60,453 bases of DNA, taken from positions 1 to 60,453 of the forward strand of contig JAFDIV010000025.1 in NCBI GenBank assembly GCA_019307815.1, in the 5' to 3' direction. The translations under genes and the position numbers were made by a program. How positions within the stretch are numbered: the stretch's first letter is position 1; every line of letters starts with the position of its first letter. Shown piece after piece: positions 42,449 to 51,621 of this stretch. Source of the stretch: Deltaproteobacteria bacterium (GTDB lineage: Bacteria; Desulfobacterota; DSM-4660; Desulfatiglandales; Desulfatiglandaceae). The notes beneath the pieces were generated by a model that searched no databases, was not told the DNA's origin, and was given only the letters and a program-made list of their open reading frames with translations.

Positions 42449-43330
42449 ATGAAGATACTCCTACTGGGTAGCACCGGGATGTTGGGTAGCGATTGTAAGC
42501 TGGTTCTGGAAACCGACTATGAGGTCGTAGCGCCTTCTAGTAAAGAAGTAAACATTATTCGGTGGGACACGGTCATTGAAACGCTCCAAAGTGTTTCTCC
42601 AGACGTGGTGTTGAATTGTGCTGCATTCACTGATGTAGATGCCTGTGAGGCTGACGAAGAATATATGCGAAAGGTTAATGTGGAGGGCCCGAGGAACTTC
42701 GCACAGGGGTGTGCGCGATTCCATTGCAAATTTGTGCATATTTCCAGTGATTACGTGTTTGATGGACAAAAATTAATGCCCCAACCTTACTTTGAGGATG
42801 ACGCCCCTCATCCCCTATCGGTTTACGGCAGGTACAAGGTGGAGAGTGAAGTGGCCGTCAGGGATAACTCCCCTAATTATATTATTGTAAGAACGGGCTG
42901 GCTTTACGGACGAAATGGGAAAAATTTTGTCAAATCTGTAGTCTTTCAAGCCGTTTCCATGAAAAAAAAGACAATAAAAATGGTCAGCGACCAGTATGGA
43001 TCGCCTACGTGGACATATCGCCTGGCGCTTCAGCTCAAAAAATTGATAGAAAACGACGGCAGGGGCACCTATCACGCTACTGCAGAGGGTTGTTGCACCC
43101 CATATGAGTGGACCGAGGCCATTTTGGAGAAGCTTGAGCTTAAGACAAAACTCGAACCTTGTAGCCTGACTGATATACAGCGACCTGCCAAAAGACCAGT
43201 CAATTGCGTGCTCGAAAACCGAAACCTTAAGGAGCAGGGTCTAAACATCATGCGTCCCTGGAAAGAAGATCTGGACACCTTTCTTGAAAAGTATGGCCCA
43301 GATCTAATTAGTGAGGCAAAGAATCAATAA
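42449..43330 (+). CDS. rfbD: dTDP-4-dehydrorhamnose reductase (RmlD/RfbD)
   Basis: 293 residues, the standard length. Rossmann motif [13 protein letters not shown], the [10 protein letters not shown] strand and the catalytic Tyr-x3-Lys in [11 protein letters not shown] are present; [13 protein letters not shown] is an RmlD signature. It would make dTDP-L-rhamnose for surface polysaccharide using NAD(P)H. The other rml genes are not in this window, so it may act alone or with genes elsewhere. Related sugar reductases cannot be excluded. Confidence 0.85.
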   Translation: MKILLLGSTGMLGSDCKLVLETDYEVVAPSSKEVNIIRWDTVIETLQSVSPDVVLNCAAFTDVDACEADEEYMRKVNVEGPRNFAQGCARFHCKFVHISSDYVFDGQKLMPQPYFEDDAPHPLSVYGRYKVESEVAVRDNSPNYIIVRTGWLYGRNGKNFVKSVVFQAVSMKKKTIKMVSDQYGSPTWTYRLALQLKKLIENDGRGTYHATAEGCCTPYEWTEAILEKLELKTKLEPCSLTDIQRPAKRPVNCVLENRNLKEQGLNIMRPWKEDLDTFLEKYGPDLISEAKNQ

Positions 43331-43362
43331 AGAACGGGGGGCATGACCATTGTCATTATATT

Positions 43363-43788
43363 ATGCGGTTACTTTGTATCATACTAGCCATAATTTATGC
43401 GTTATCACCCTATGACATACTTCCGGATTTCTTGGTTGGATGGGGTTGGATCGATGACATCGTCCTATTGGGCATTCTCTATTGGTTCCTCCGGAAATAC
43501 AAGGTGAAATACAAGGCAGCAGGACAGTACCATTACCAAACAGGATCTACCTCTAACAAGAAAGAGCAAGGAGTCCCAAGACAGGATGAACAACGCGAGA
43601 AGGACCCCTATCAGGTCCTCGGGCTCAGAAGAGGGGCCAGTCTGCAAGATGTTCACAAGGCCTATCGCGAGCTTGCCAGCAAGTATCACCCTGACAAGGT
43701 GAGTCATCTGGGACATGAGTTCAGGGACTTGGCAGAAAAGCGGTTCAAGGAGATCAATGAGGCATATCAAAAAATACTAGGTAAGTAG
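43363..43788 (+). CDS. membrane-anchored J-domain protein with DUF1232-like N-terminus
   Basis: 141 residues. The N-terminal 45 residues hold a hydrophobic segment with [20 protein letters not shown], typical of DUF1232/YkvA. After a polar linker comes a complete J-domain (about 81-141) with the HPD tripeptide at 109-111 (YHPDKV), needed to stimulate DnaK ATPase. It may bring DnaK to the membrane. The ribosome site is poor. It ends 130 bp before a convergent gene; a hairpin AACCGT/ACGGTT (43887-43904) lies in that gap. Confidence 0.82.
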   Translation: MRLLCIILAIIYALSPYDILPDFLVGWGWIDDIVLLGILYWFLRKYKVKYKAAGQYHYQTGSTSNKKEQGVPRQDEQREKDPYQVLGLRRGASLQDVHKAYRELASKYHPDKVSHLGHEFRDLAEKRFKEINEAYQKILGK

Positions 43789-43918
43789 GCTGAAGAAGTC
43801 TAGTAGAAGGCCGAAAATATCACACGCACTGTTTCGGTACTTCAATGAAATGGCCCCACTACAAAGTCCACAGCTTTAAAGAGTAGAACCGTCGGTGAAC
43901 GGTTAACGCAAACTAGCA

Positions 43919-45835
43919 TTAGATTGAGCGACCCAGCACAGCACCCTCGTAAATAGCCGCCTTTGCACTTCGTGGTTTCAGACAATCGCCTATCCGGTGG
44001 ATTTCGTAACCCAATGACTTTATCTGATCATATAAGGTATTGTCAGGCTTGGTCCCTATTGCTATTACTACCCGCTCTGTCTCCAAGAAGGATTCATTTC
44101 CTTCCTTATCCAGTACGACTACACCATTGTCTTCTATTCTCTTCAGCCGGGTTTCAGTAAGAAACTTGACACCTCTCTGCTTCAGTCTCTGCAACAAGAC
44201 CTTTCGTGTCATGCTTTCCAGTTGCATACCTATTTTGGGGAGCATTTCCACTATCGTGACCTGGCACCCATGATCGGTCAGATGTAAGGCCACTTCACTC
44301 CCTGTAGCCCCGCCTCCGATTACCACCGTATCCATCTTTTTCAGATCCTGGTCATTCAAAACTTCTGGAAACAGAACCACAATGGATTTGTCAATGCCTT
44401 CAACAGGGGGTACAGCAGGGGAAGAACCGGTAGCTAGAATAATCACGTCAGGCCTTTCTTTTTGTATAATATCAGGACTCACCTCTTGGCCCAAATGGAC
44501 CTTAACCCCGAAACGCCTGATTTGGCGCTTCTGAAATTCGATCAGATTCAAAAGCTCCTTCTTATAGGCAGTAACACTGCCCAAAAGGAGTTGCCCACCC
44601 AAAAAGGGTTGTCTTTCATAAAGATGGACATCATGGCCCCGGCGGGCTGCAACCCATGCCACATTCAGCCCCCCTGGTCCACCCCCCACCACCATAACCT
44701 TTTTAGTAACCTTTGCTGGCTCTAGAACGAGCTCTTTTTCTCTCCCCAAAATTGGATTGACAAGGCATTCAACTCGACCCCGCCGAAAGATGGATTCCAT
44801 ACAGGTATTGCAGGCAATACAGGTCCGAATGTCTTCTAGCCGGCCTTCCTTGGCTTTCTTAGGTAATTCGGGATCAGCAAGAAGGCCCCTTCCAATACAC
44901 ACAAGATCAGCCTTTCCCTCTTCCAGGATTTTTTCGGCAACCAGGGGGTCATTGATCCTTCCCACTGCCATCACAGGAATCTTTAAGACCTTTCTGATCT
45001 TCCCGGCCGAGTCGGCAAGGCAGGCCTTTTCCATGAACATGGGCTGGGCTATCCATTCGGGAGTAGCATCATTGCCTGCTGAGACCTGAACCACATCAAT
45101 GCCAGCATCTACTAACAATTTCAAGATTTCAATACTTTCCTCGACCGTCAGGCCATTTGGGACAAACTCTTGAGCACTGATTTTGAATGAAATGGGAAAG
45201 TCTTCACTAACCCGCTTCCTTACCTCTTTTATGATCTCCAAGGCGAACCTGGCTCTCCCCTCTATAGTGCCTCCATATTCATCTCCGCGAATATTGGAAA
45301 ACCTTGAAAGGAATTGGTTGACCAAGTATCCATGGGCTCCATGGATCTCTATGAGCTCGAAACCAGCTTCAACCGCCCTCTGTGCAGCATCCCCGAATTT
45401 CCGTACAAGCTGATGAATTTTTTCAACACTGAGGGGCTCCACGTCTCCCCGGATAGTAGGACATGGAAGAGGGGAGGGCGCAAGGGGTTTTTGTTTGATC
45501 ACCCTGGATGAGGTCTGCCTGCCCCCATGGTGTATCTGTACGGCCGGGACAGCTCCCTCCCCCCGTATGACTTTAGCAATTTTGGAGAGGCCATCAATAA
45601 ATCTGTCATCATAGATCCTGGCCTGGTGAGGGGAAACCACACCCTCAGGTGAGACGGCGCAGGCCTCTACTATGACCATACCAGGGCCACCTGCGGCCCT
45701 TAGCCGGTAGTGCTCAATGGTTTTATCAGTAATGGAGCCATCATCTTCAATCAGAAAGGACGCCAGCCCTGGCATGACAATCCTGTTTGGTAGCTCCAGT
45801 TTCTTGATACGAAAAGGGGTGAACAGGTACTTCAT
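43919..45835 (-). CDS. NADH:flavin oxidoreductase with 4Fe-4S and FAD domains (second old-yellow-enzyme reductase)
   Basis: About 638 residues; ATG 45835 is chosen (AGGAG 9 bp upstream) over earlier in-frame ATGs. FMN barrel (FRIKKLELPNRIVMPG; IEIHGAHGYLVNQFLS), a cluster site with the spacing Cys-x2-Cys-x2-Cys-x11-Cys (CIACNTCMES, then VECLVNP), then FAD/NAD modules (VMVVGGGPGGLN; VVIGGGATGSE). The Cys spacing is that of trimethylamine dehydrogenase, one residue tighter than in the 34298 paralogue. Likely reduces enoyl-type or related substrates. Monocistronic, divergent from SixA. Confidence 0.87.
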   Translation of the reverse strand: MKYLFTPFRIKKLELPNRIVMPGLASFLIEDDGSITDKTIEHYRLRAAGGPGMVIVEACAVSPEGVVSPHQARIYDDRFIDGLSKIAKVIRGEGAVPAVQIHHGGRQTSSRVIKQKPLAPSPLPCPTIRGDVEPLSVEKIHQLVRKFGDAAQRAVEAGFELIEIHGAHGYLVNQFLSRFSNIRGDEYGGTIEGRARFALEIIKEVRKRVSEDFPISFKISAQEFVPNGLTVEESIEILKLLVDAGIDVVQVSAGNDATPEWIAQPMFMEKACLADSAGKIRKVLKIPVMAVGRINDPLVAEKILEEGKADLVCIGRGLLADPELPKKAKEGRLEDIRTCIACNTCMESIFRRGRVECLVNPILGREKELVLEPAKVTKKVMVVGGGPGGLNVAWVAARRGHDVHLYERQPFLGGQLLLGSVTAYKKELLNLIEFQKRQIRRFGVKVHLGQEVSPDIIQKERPDVIILATGSSPAVPPVEGIDKSIVVLFPEVLNDQDLKKMDTVVIGGGATGSEVALHLTDHGCQVTIVEMLPKIGMQLESMTRKVLLQRLKQRGVKFLTETRLKRIEDNGVVVLDKEGNESFLETERVVIAIGTKPDNTLYDQIKSLGYEIHRIGDCLKPRSAKAAIYEGAVLGRSI

Positions 45836-46012
45836 TTCATTATGCTCCTGATCTTCTTCCATGAAATTAAGGAAGTCACTATAGGGAGGGCCCTGCATTT
45901 TGTCAAACAAAAATAGCCCTGAACTCACAGGCTTGCAATAAGTTCATGCATTGACGAGCCTCAAGAATTGGACTAATGTTGAAGTATCACTCGGGAAGGG
46001 AGGTATCTCACC

Positions 46013-46486
46013 ATGAGGATCTATCTTATGCAACACGGAAAACCCGTTGCAAAAGAAGAAAATCCAGAGAGGCCCCTATCACAAAAAGGTCGAGAGGAGG
46101 TCTCCCGAATTGCCGAGGCCCTTAAGAAAAGCGGGATGCAAGTGAGCCAGGCACTACACAGCGGAAAAAAGAGGGCAGAGCAGACCGCTGAGATCATGCT
46201 CTCAAAATTGAATCCAGGGGGCAAGCTGGTTCTGAATGAGAGCATCTCTCCACTGGATGATCCCCAAAAGATCGCTTCGGAGCTTTCAAGTATCTCCGAG
46301 GACATTCTAGTGGTGGGTCATCTGCCACATCTTGCGAAATTGGTCTCATTATTGGTGACTGGCGACCAAGAGAGACCTGTAGTTCGATTCCAGCAAGGAG
46401 GAATCGTTTGTCTGGAAACGGACGAGCAAAAAGGGCAGTGGGCAGTAGCATGGATGGTTGTACCGCAACTCTTGGGCCTTGGGTAG
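46013..46486 (+). CDS. SixA-like phosphohistidine phosphatase
   Basis: 157 residues of the histidine phosphatase superfamily. Catalytic His8 lies in LMQHGKP (Gln replaces the usual Arg of RHG), with Arg54 in GKKRAEQTAE and His103 in VVGHLPH. SixA removes phosphate from phosphohistidine domains, for example of hybrid kinases. The Gln variant occurs in some SixA relatives, but its effect is unclear. The gene ends 15 bp from the convergent binding-protein gene. Confidence 0.82.
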   Translation: MRIYLMQHGKPVAKEENPERPLSQKGREEVSRIAEALKKSGMQVSQALHSGKKRAEQTAEIMLSKLNPGGKLVLNESISPLDDPQKIASELSSISEDILVVGHLPHLAKLVSLLVTGDQERPVVRFQQGGIVCLETDEQKGQWAVAWMVVPQLLGLG

Positions 46487-46501
46487 GGCTTGAAGATCCT
46501 C

Positions 46502-47653
46502 TTAGTAATTCACTGGGTTCAGCTCCCCTTTTGACCATCTTAGGATCAAGACAGGTGGTCTGTTTTGTCTTTTCTTATGGCCATAAGAAAGGAATTTCAC
46601 TGGCCCATAAATGGTCATCATATCGGTTTGTTCAAGAGATTCCCGGATGCTCTCCGGCTCGTAATCTAAGGACCTGACCAGGGTGTCCTTTATCACCTGA
46701 AGGGCAGCGTAGGCTTGGGCAGAGTGATAGTCAGGCCTAATTCCATATGTTTCATAAAAACGGACGCTGAATTCTGCTGCCCCAGGATAGGGGGCAGCCG
46801 GGTGCCAAAGGGCTGTGGTATAATAGTCTTGCTCCATTGCCTGAGCCCTTATATCCGTCTCCATATCCAAGAAAGGGTCACCTTTGCATATAATGAGATG
46901 CGGTTTGGTCTCTAAGCTACTCAAAAAACCAAGTATCTCCTTAGATTGGCTTTCTTTTGCAACAACAAAAAGCACATCAGGATGGGCTCTGGAAAGTCGA
47001 TCAAGATAGGCCATATGTCCTATGGAATTGGGTGAGAATTCAATAATATCCGATAAGAGAAGCCCTCGTCTCCGGCAGATCCTGACCAAAGTCTTGGATT
47101 CATACTGGCCATAACGGGAATTTTCCCGCAAGATAGCTGCATTTCTCAACCCCCTGATTTTGCTTAAAAACAGTAAAAGGGACTTCCCATACTCACTTAC
47201 AGGGAGATTTAACCTAAACACATGCTCCATGTTCATTTCAGTGAGCCTATCTGCCGATGCGGTACATATAAGAAATGGGATTCCCGATTCCTCGGACACC
47301 AAGGTAGCCTCAAGGGTTGCTGAGCTGCTGCAACCACCGGTGACAAGCACAACACCGTCTTCAGATAGGAGTTTCGTCACTGCCTCCTTGGCCACATACG
47401 GATCACCCATTGAGTCTCGGAAGTATAGCTCAATCTCTTGTCCTTGAATTCCACCGGATACATTCACTTCTTTGGCCGCCATCTCAAAGGCCTTACGCTC
47501 CAGATCTCCCACTATGGCAAGCTTGCCATTTAGGGGTAAGAGCACTCCAATCCGGATACCTTGAGCTTTAGCAATGGAAGGAAACAAGGAGAGGCGGGGG
47601 ATCAAAAAAAGGGCCAATCCAACCGCTATATATATGATGCGTCGCTGTCTCAT
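46502..47653 (-). CDS. orphan Liv-type periplasmic binding protein
   Basis: 383 residues with an N-terminal signal/anchor (IAVGLALFLIPRLSLF, cleavage near AKA-QG) and a type I binding fold (IRIGVLLPLNGKLAIVGD, CSSSATLEATLVSEESGIPF). No permease or ATPase is adjacent, so it may feed another transporter or act as a sensor. The ribosome site is weak. It is not closely similar to the 11820 binding protein. Confidence 0.82.
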   Translation of the reverse strand: MRQRRIIYIAVGLALFLIPRLSLFPSIAKAQGIRIGVLLPLNGKLAIVGDLERKAFEMAAKEVNVSGGIQGQEIELYFRDSMGDPYVAKEAVTKLLSEDGVVLVTGGCSSSATLEATLVSEESGIPFLICTASADRLTEMNMEHVFRLNLPVSEYGKSLLLFLSKIRGLRNAAILRENSRYGQYESKTLVRICRRRGLLLSDIIEFSPNSIGHMAYLDRLSRAHPDVLFVVAKESQSKEILGFLSSLETKPHLIICKGDPFLDMETDIRAQAMEQDYYTTALWHPAAPYPGAAEFSVRFYETYGIRPDYHSAQAYAALQVIKDTLVRSLDYEPESIRESLEQTDMMTIYGPVKFLSYGHKKRQNRPPVLILRWSKGELNPVNY

Positions 47654-47842
47654 GCAAAAGGTGGTTATTTTATGTTAAATGAAATTTTCAACCCAAGCGG
47701 GGCCATATTAGCCATAAGGAAAAAGAAATGCAATTGCTTTGTCTTGACGGGTCTTTTAAGGCAGTGAATTTGCCTGCAAATGGCTAAGCTGTTATGATGA
47801 AAACCCGGCTTATAGAAATCACTGAGTGAAAGGGGTTATTAA

Positions 47843-48859
47843 ATGTCTTCGTCTAATATCCGTATATCACATATGCCGGTCTCTGAAACGCCTATCCAGG
47901 ATATTCTTCTCAATAAGGACAACTGCGCTCCCTATCTTATGAGTTTCGGCTTTGATCTAGGGCCTTTAAAGGAATCCATCCAAACAGTTGGGTTGATAAA
48001 TCCACCTTTATTGCGAAGGAATGAAAAAGGGGAATTGGAGGTGGTGCTCGGCTACAAAAGGATCCTGGCCATGGCTGAGCTTAACAGGAATACGGTGGCC
48101 TCTCGTATTCTATCCCATGAAGACATGGAACCACGTGATGCCTTACTCATGGCCCTATATGATAACTTAGCAACCCGACTGTTCAATCCCATGGAAAAGG
48201 CCCTTATCCTCACAAGACTGGGAAACCATTTTTCTGACAAAGAGCTTTGCGATAGGTTTATGCCACTACTTGGACTTCCAAGGCACGTGGAATTGTACCG
48301 TTTTTACCTGGAAATGGAAAAAGATTTTAGCAATCCTATTAAGGAGGCCGTAGCAAAGGGTCAGCTCCAACTCAAAAGTGCTCGACTTCTTTTGGGACTA
48401 GATGTTGAATCGAGAGAATACCTATTTGAGTTCACTAAAAAGCTAATGTTTAACATTAACCAAAGACACCAGCTAATTGATATTGTAATTGATTTGGCGA
48501 ATATTGGCGGCAGATCCATAAAGGAGCTTCTCAATGATCCCGAGGTTATGGCATTAGTGAATGATCCCCGAAGAAACATGCCTCAAAAATCCCGAGCCAT
48601 ATTGGCCCTTTTAAGGGCAAAGCGATTTCCTAGACTTACCCACGTAGAAAACCAGATTAGGAAGAAGATCGCTTCATTGGATTTACCTGACGGTGTAAAG
48701 ATAGGGATTCCACCATACCTGGAAGGGAGCGAGTATACACTGGAAGTATCCTTCAAAAATGGAAAATCTCTTTTCGAAAAATTGAAGGACATCATGGATA
48801 ACTCGAACCTAGAGAATTTCCAGTCTCTTTTAGCAGAGGCAGGCACATGGTCCGAATAA
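47843..48859 (+). CDS. ParB-like nuclease/partition-domain protein
   Basis: 338 residues. The N-terminal ParB domain shows LKESIQTVGLINPPLLRR, and the CTP-site GERR motif is altered to GYKRILAMAEL. A ParB-type helical middle follows (NPMEKALILTRLGNHF; AVAKGQLQLKSARLLLGL). The C-terminal 120 residues are not a recognised domain. It lacks ParA and is coupled by a 13-bp overlap to a radical SAM gene, so it is unlikely to be the chromosome-partition ParB. A DNA-binding or regulatory partner of the radical SAM enzyme is an inference. Confidence 0.75.
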   Translation: MSSSNIRISHMPVSETPIQDILLNKDNCAPYLMSFGFDLGPLKESIQTVGLINPPLLRRNEKGELEVVLGYKRILAMAELNRNTVASRILSHEDMEPRDALLMALYDNLATRLFNPMEKALILTRLGNHFSDKELCDRFMPLLGLPRHVELYRFYLEMEKDFSNPIKEAVAKGQLQLKSARLLLGLDVESREYLFEFTKKLMFNINQRHQLIDIVIDLANIGGRSIKELLNDPEVMALVNDPRRNMPQKSRAILALLRAKRFPRLTHVENQIRKKIASLDLPDGVKIGIPPYLEGSEYTLEVSFKNGKSLFEKLKDIMDNSNLENFQSLLAEAGTWSE

Positions 48860-49938
48860 AAGAAGTGAGGATCGAGGAGCAATGCCGGGAGTATCCTTTT
48901 GTAAAAGGGGCGGTTACACGGTTGAAGAACATTTCGCCCTCTGTGAAGGTGTCCTGGGACTGGAAGCCCGGGCAAGGGGAGGAAGGTAGTCCTTTTCAAA
49001 AGGATATCCTTTGCTTCCTTAACTATCAAGGAGACTTCCTAAAACCGTGCCCCGGCACAACAGGGCATATCTGTTGTGGGTATCAAATCCTAAATGTGGG
49101 CACAAATTGTCCAATGGATTGCAGCTACTGTATTCTACAATCCTATTTCAATCAGCCAGGGCTCAGGGTATTTGCCAATATTGAACAGGGCCTTGATAAT
49201 GTAATGCACATCATTGACTCCATGCCAGGACGTATATTCAGGGTAGGTACTGGCGAGTTTACTGATAGCCTGGCGCTTGACCCAGTGGTGGGCTGGACTG
49301 AACTCATTGTGCCTAGATTCTCATCCAGGCCAAACGCTATCCTTGAACTCAAAACCAAGACCGACCATATTGAAGCACTTCTCAATATGAAAGAGCGGAA
49401 TAGAATCGTTATTTCATGGTCCTTGAATGCCCCTTTCATTTCTGCCAAGGAAGAGCACGGGGCCCCACATGTCAAAAAAAGGCTGGAAGCCGCTCAAAGG
49501 TGTCAGCGGGAAGGATTTGTATTAGGCTTTCATTTTGACCCTCTCATCACGTATCCGGGCTGGAAGGAGGATTATCTGAGAACCCTGGAATGGATGGACC
49601 ACTATCTGGAGCCAAAGGGGATCATATGGATCAGCCTGGGCTCTTTCAGGTTCATGCCCTCACTCAAGGAAATTATCAGAAGGCGACACCCCAAATCTAT
49701 CATATTAAACGGTGAGTTTATACCTGGAAAGGACGGCAAGATGCGTTATTTTAAGCCCATACGTGTGGAACTATATGGTTTTATGAAAGAACAATTGGAT
49801 CAATGGTCAAAGTCCTTGGGACTATATCTTTGTATGGAATCGGATGACGTATGGGTAGAGGCCTTTGGTTGGAGCCCCAGGGATTCGGAAGGGCTCCGAA
49901 CATACCTGGACATGAGGGTAAAGGAAATTTTTGTCTAG
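48847..49938 (+). CDS. spore photoproduct lyase-like radical SAM protein
   Basis: 363 residues. The motif Cys88-x3-Cys92-x2-Cys95 (NCPMDCSYCILQSYFNQP) and the LELKTKTDHIEALL and IVISWSLNAPFIS blocks match the SplB family. True SplB repairs spore UV lesions, but this genome type is not expected to sporulate. Homologues in non-spore-formers have unknown roles, perhaps other nucleic-acid lesions. Extra cysteines (CCGYQ, near 76-77) lie before the motif. It starts inside the ParB-like gene. Confidence 0.8.
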   Translation: MVRIKEVRIEEQCREYPFVKGAVTRLKNISPSVKVSWDWKPGQGEEGSPFQKDILCFLNYQGDFLKPCPGTTGHICCGYQILNVGTNCPMDCSYCILQSYFNQPGLRVFANIEQGLDNVMHIIDSMPGRIFRVGTGEFTDSLALDPVVGWTELIVPRFSSRPNAILELKTKTDHIEALLNMKERNRIVISWSLNAPFISAKEEHGAPHVKKRLEAAQRCQREGFVLGFHFDPLITYPGWKEDYLRTLEWMDHYLEPKGIIWISLGSFRFMPSLKEIIRRRHPKSIILNGEFIPGKDGKMRYFKPIRVELYGFMKEQLDQWSKSLGLYLCMESDDVWVEAFGWSPRDSEGLRTYLDMRVKEIFV

Positions 49939-50015
49939 CCTTTGTCAACTTCATATGATAATGATATTATAATTATTTATTGCTTGTAATCCTTGAAAAA
50001 TCATTGGAGGAAAAC

Positions 50016-50243
50016 ATGAAATTAAGGGAAAAGGTAGAAAGTGCACTGGAAAAGGTAAGGCCGTCGCTTCAGGCCGATGGCGGGGATGTAGAGCTGGTGG
50101 ACGTGGACGATGATGGCATCGTGAGAGTGCGCCTTACAGGGGCATGCGGTGGTTGCCCCATGTCTCAGATGACGTTAAAAATGGGTATTGAGAGAATCCT
50201 CAAGCAGAATATTCCTGAGGTTCAGGCGGTAGAATCTGTGTAA
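50016..50243 (+). CDS. NifU C-terminal-domain (Nfu) iron-sulfur carrier
   Basis: 75 residues; ATG 50016 has GGAGG 5 bp upstream. The domain is complete: [20 protein letters not shown] and the cluster-binding Cys44-x2-Cys47 ([14 protein letters not shown]). It carries a 4Fe-4S cluster between subunits of a dimer and passes it to apo-proteins, of which this window has many. It stands alone between the SplB-like gene and the dehydrogenase gene. Confidence 0.92.
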   Translation: MKLREKVESALEKVRPSLQADGGDVELVDVDDDGIVRVRLTGACGGCPMSQMTLKMGIERILKQNIPEVQAVESV

Positions 50244-50337
50244 AGACGTATGCTGGTACTGTGATGCAAGGGCAAAGTGTGTTCAGAATGCATCCGTGCA
50301 GTGAAAATCTGGAATGAAAAGGAGGTATTGAGAAACT

Positions 50338-51198
50338 ATGGAAATCAAAAAGATCGGTGTTGTAGGGGCAGGAACCATGGGACATGGTATTGCCCAAGTG
50401 GCTGCACAGATTGGGTGTGAAGTAATCATGCGTGACGTGGAAGATTCATTCGTTGAACGAGGTCTTAAAAACATTGATAAGTTTCTCAGCAAAAGCGTGG
50501 AAAAAGGCAAACTGGACGCAAAGGAGAAGGACGCTATTCTGGGTCGCATAAAGGGTACCACCGATATGGCCGACTTCAAAGACGTTGACTTTGTTGTTGA
50601 GGCAGTAATCGAGAATCTGGACCTCAAGAAGCAAGTCTTCAAGGAACTGGATGAGATTTGCCGGCCCGAAGTCATCCTGTCCTCTAATACTTCGTCCATG
50701 TCTATCACGGAAATTGCTGCTGCCACGTCCAGACCTGACAAGGTTTGTGGAATGCATTTTTTCAACCCCGTGCCTCTCATGCGCTTGGTGGAAGTTATCC
50801 GAGGCTATTACACCAGCGATGAAACCATCGCAATCAGCACAGAGCTTGCCAAAAAGATGGGAAAAGTAACAGTGGAGGTTAAGAAGGACTCTCCTGGATT
50901 CATCGTCAACCGAATCATGATTCCTCATATGCTCGAAGCAATCAAGATTGTAGAGGAAGGAATAGCAAGTATCGAGGACGTTGATACTGCTGTCAAGAAT
51001 GGGCTTAATTATCCTATGGGCCCGTTTGAGTTGATGGATCTCACGGGCATTGATATAGCGTATTTTGTGACCGAATATTTTTATAGAGAGCTCAATAAAG
51101 AGTCAAAATGGGTCTCTCCCAACTTGCTCAAGACCATGATCCGGGCTGGACGCCTCGGCAGAAAGACTGGTGGCGGGTGGTACGATTACAGCAAGTAG
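50338..51198 (+). CDS. 3-hydroxybutyryl-CoA dehydrogenase
   Basis: 286 residues. The NAD-binding motif is GVVGAGTMGHGIAQV, catalytic His lies in CGMHFFNPVPLMRLVE, and the C-terminal domain shows DSPGFIVNRIMIPHMLEA and GPFELMDLTGID. It interconverts 3-hydroxyacyl-CoA and acetoacetyl-CoA. Strong AAAAGGAGG upstream. It could work downstream of the 4-hydroxybutyryl-CoA dehydratase homologue (via crotonyl-CoA hydration) or in beta-oxidation. Monocistronic with a strong terminator. Confidence 0.92.
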   Translation: MEIKKIGVVGAGTMGHGIAQVAAQIGCEVIMRDVEDSFVERGLKNIDKFLSKSVEKGKLDAKEKDAILGRIKGTTDMADFKDVDFVVEAVIENLDLKKQVFKELDEICRPEVILSSNTSSMSITEIAAATSRPDKVCGMHFFNPVPLMRLVEVIRGYYTSDETIAISTELAKKMGKVTVEVKKDSPGFIVNRIMIPHMLEAIKIVEEGIASIEDVDTAVKNGLNYPMGPFELMDLTGIDIAYFVTEYFYRELNKESKWVSPNLLKTMIRAGRLGRKTGGGWYDYSK

Positions 51199-51222
51199 AT
51201 AGCCCAACTGAACCTAAAAAAG

Positions 51223-51263
51223 AAAAGAAGGCAACCTCATGAACGGGCTGCCTTCTTTTTTTT
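51223..51263. terminator. intrinsic terminator after the dehydrogenase
   Basis: AAAAGAAGGCA pairs with TGCCTTCTTTT across a 15-base loop region, followed by TTTT. The A-rich left arm makes it usable in both directions, serving also the short gene on the minus strand. Confidence 0.8.
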
Positions 51264-51303
51264 GAGTTATCCACCCTTTTCAAGAAAGGAGAGGGGAAGA
51301 GGG

Positions 51304-51393
51304 CTACTTGTTTTTGTGGCGCATCTTTTTTCTCATTTTTCTGTATTTGTGCTTTCGTATCTTTTTCCTTCGCTTCTTCACAACACTACTCAT
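51304..51393 (-). CDS. 29-residue bS22/mS38-like protein (AURKAIP1/COX24 domain)
   Basis: A very short, extremely basic frame: MSSVVKKRRKKIRKHKYRKM, then RKKMRHKNK. It matches the bacterial AURKAIP1/COX24-type small ribosomal protein (bS22), whose members start MSSV(I/V)KKRRKK(M/I)RKHK. GGAGG lies about 10 bp before the ATG. These proteins bind 16S rRNA in the small subunit. Too short for default gene callers. The terminator at 51223-51263 lies downstream. Confidence 0.85.
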   Translation of the reverse strand: MSSVVKKRRKKIRKHKYRKMRKKMRHKNK

Positions 51394-51621
51394 TCAAAAC
51401 CAGCCTCCGGTAAAAAGTTTGCCTTTTTTACTACTTAGGCTTATCGAATGTCAAGGCAAAAATGTTGCAAAACCTAGGATTGGAATAAAAAAGGAAGGGA
51501 CCTAGGCTAATAGAAAAGCCAGGGATGTGGAAGTTTAGCAATATTAGTTTACATAATATATCTTATCGGACTCAACATCCTGCCCGCAAAAGATAAAAGT
51601 CTATACCTCCTCCTGGAGCCC

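Noticed and set aside
47843..48859. The chromosomal partition ParB
   Set aside because: No ParA and no parS-like site seen, an altered CTP motif, and coupling to a radical SAM gene.
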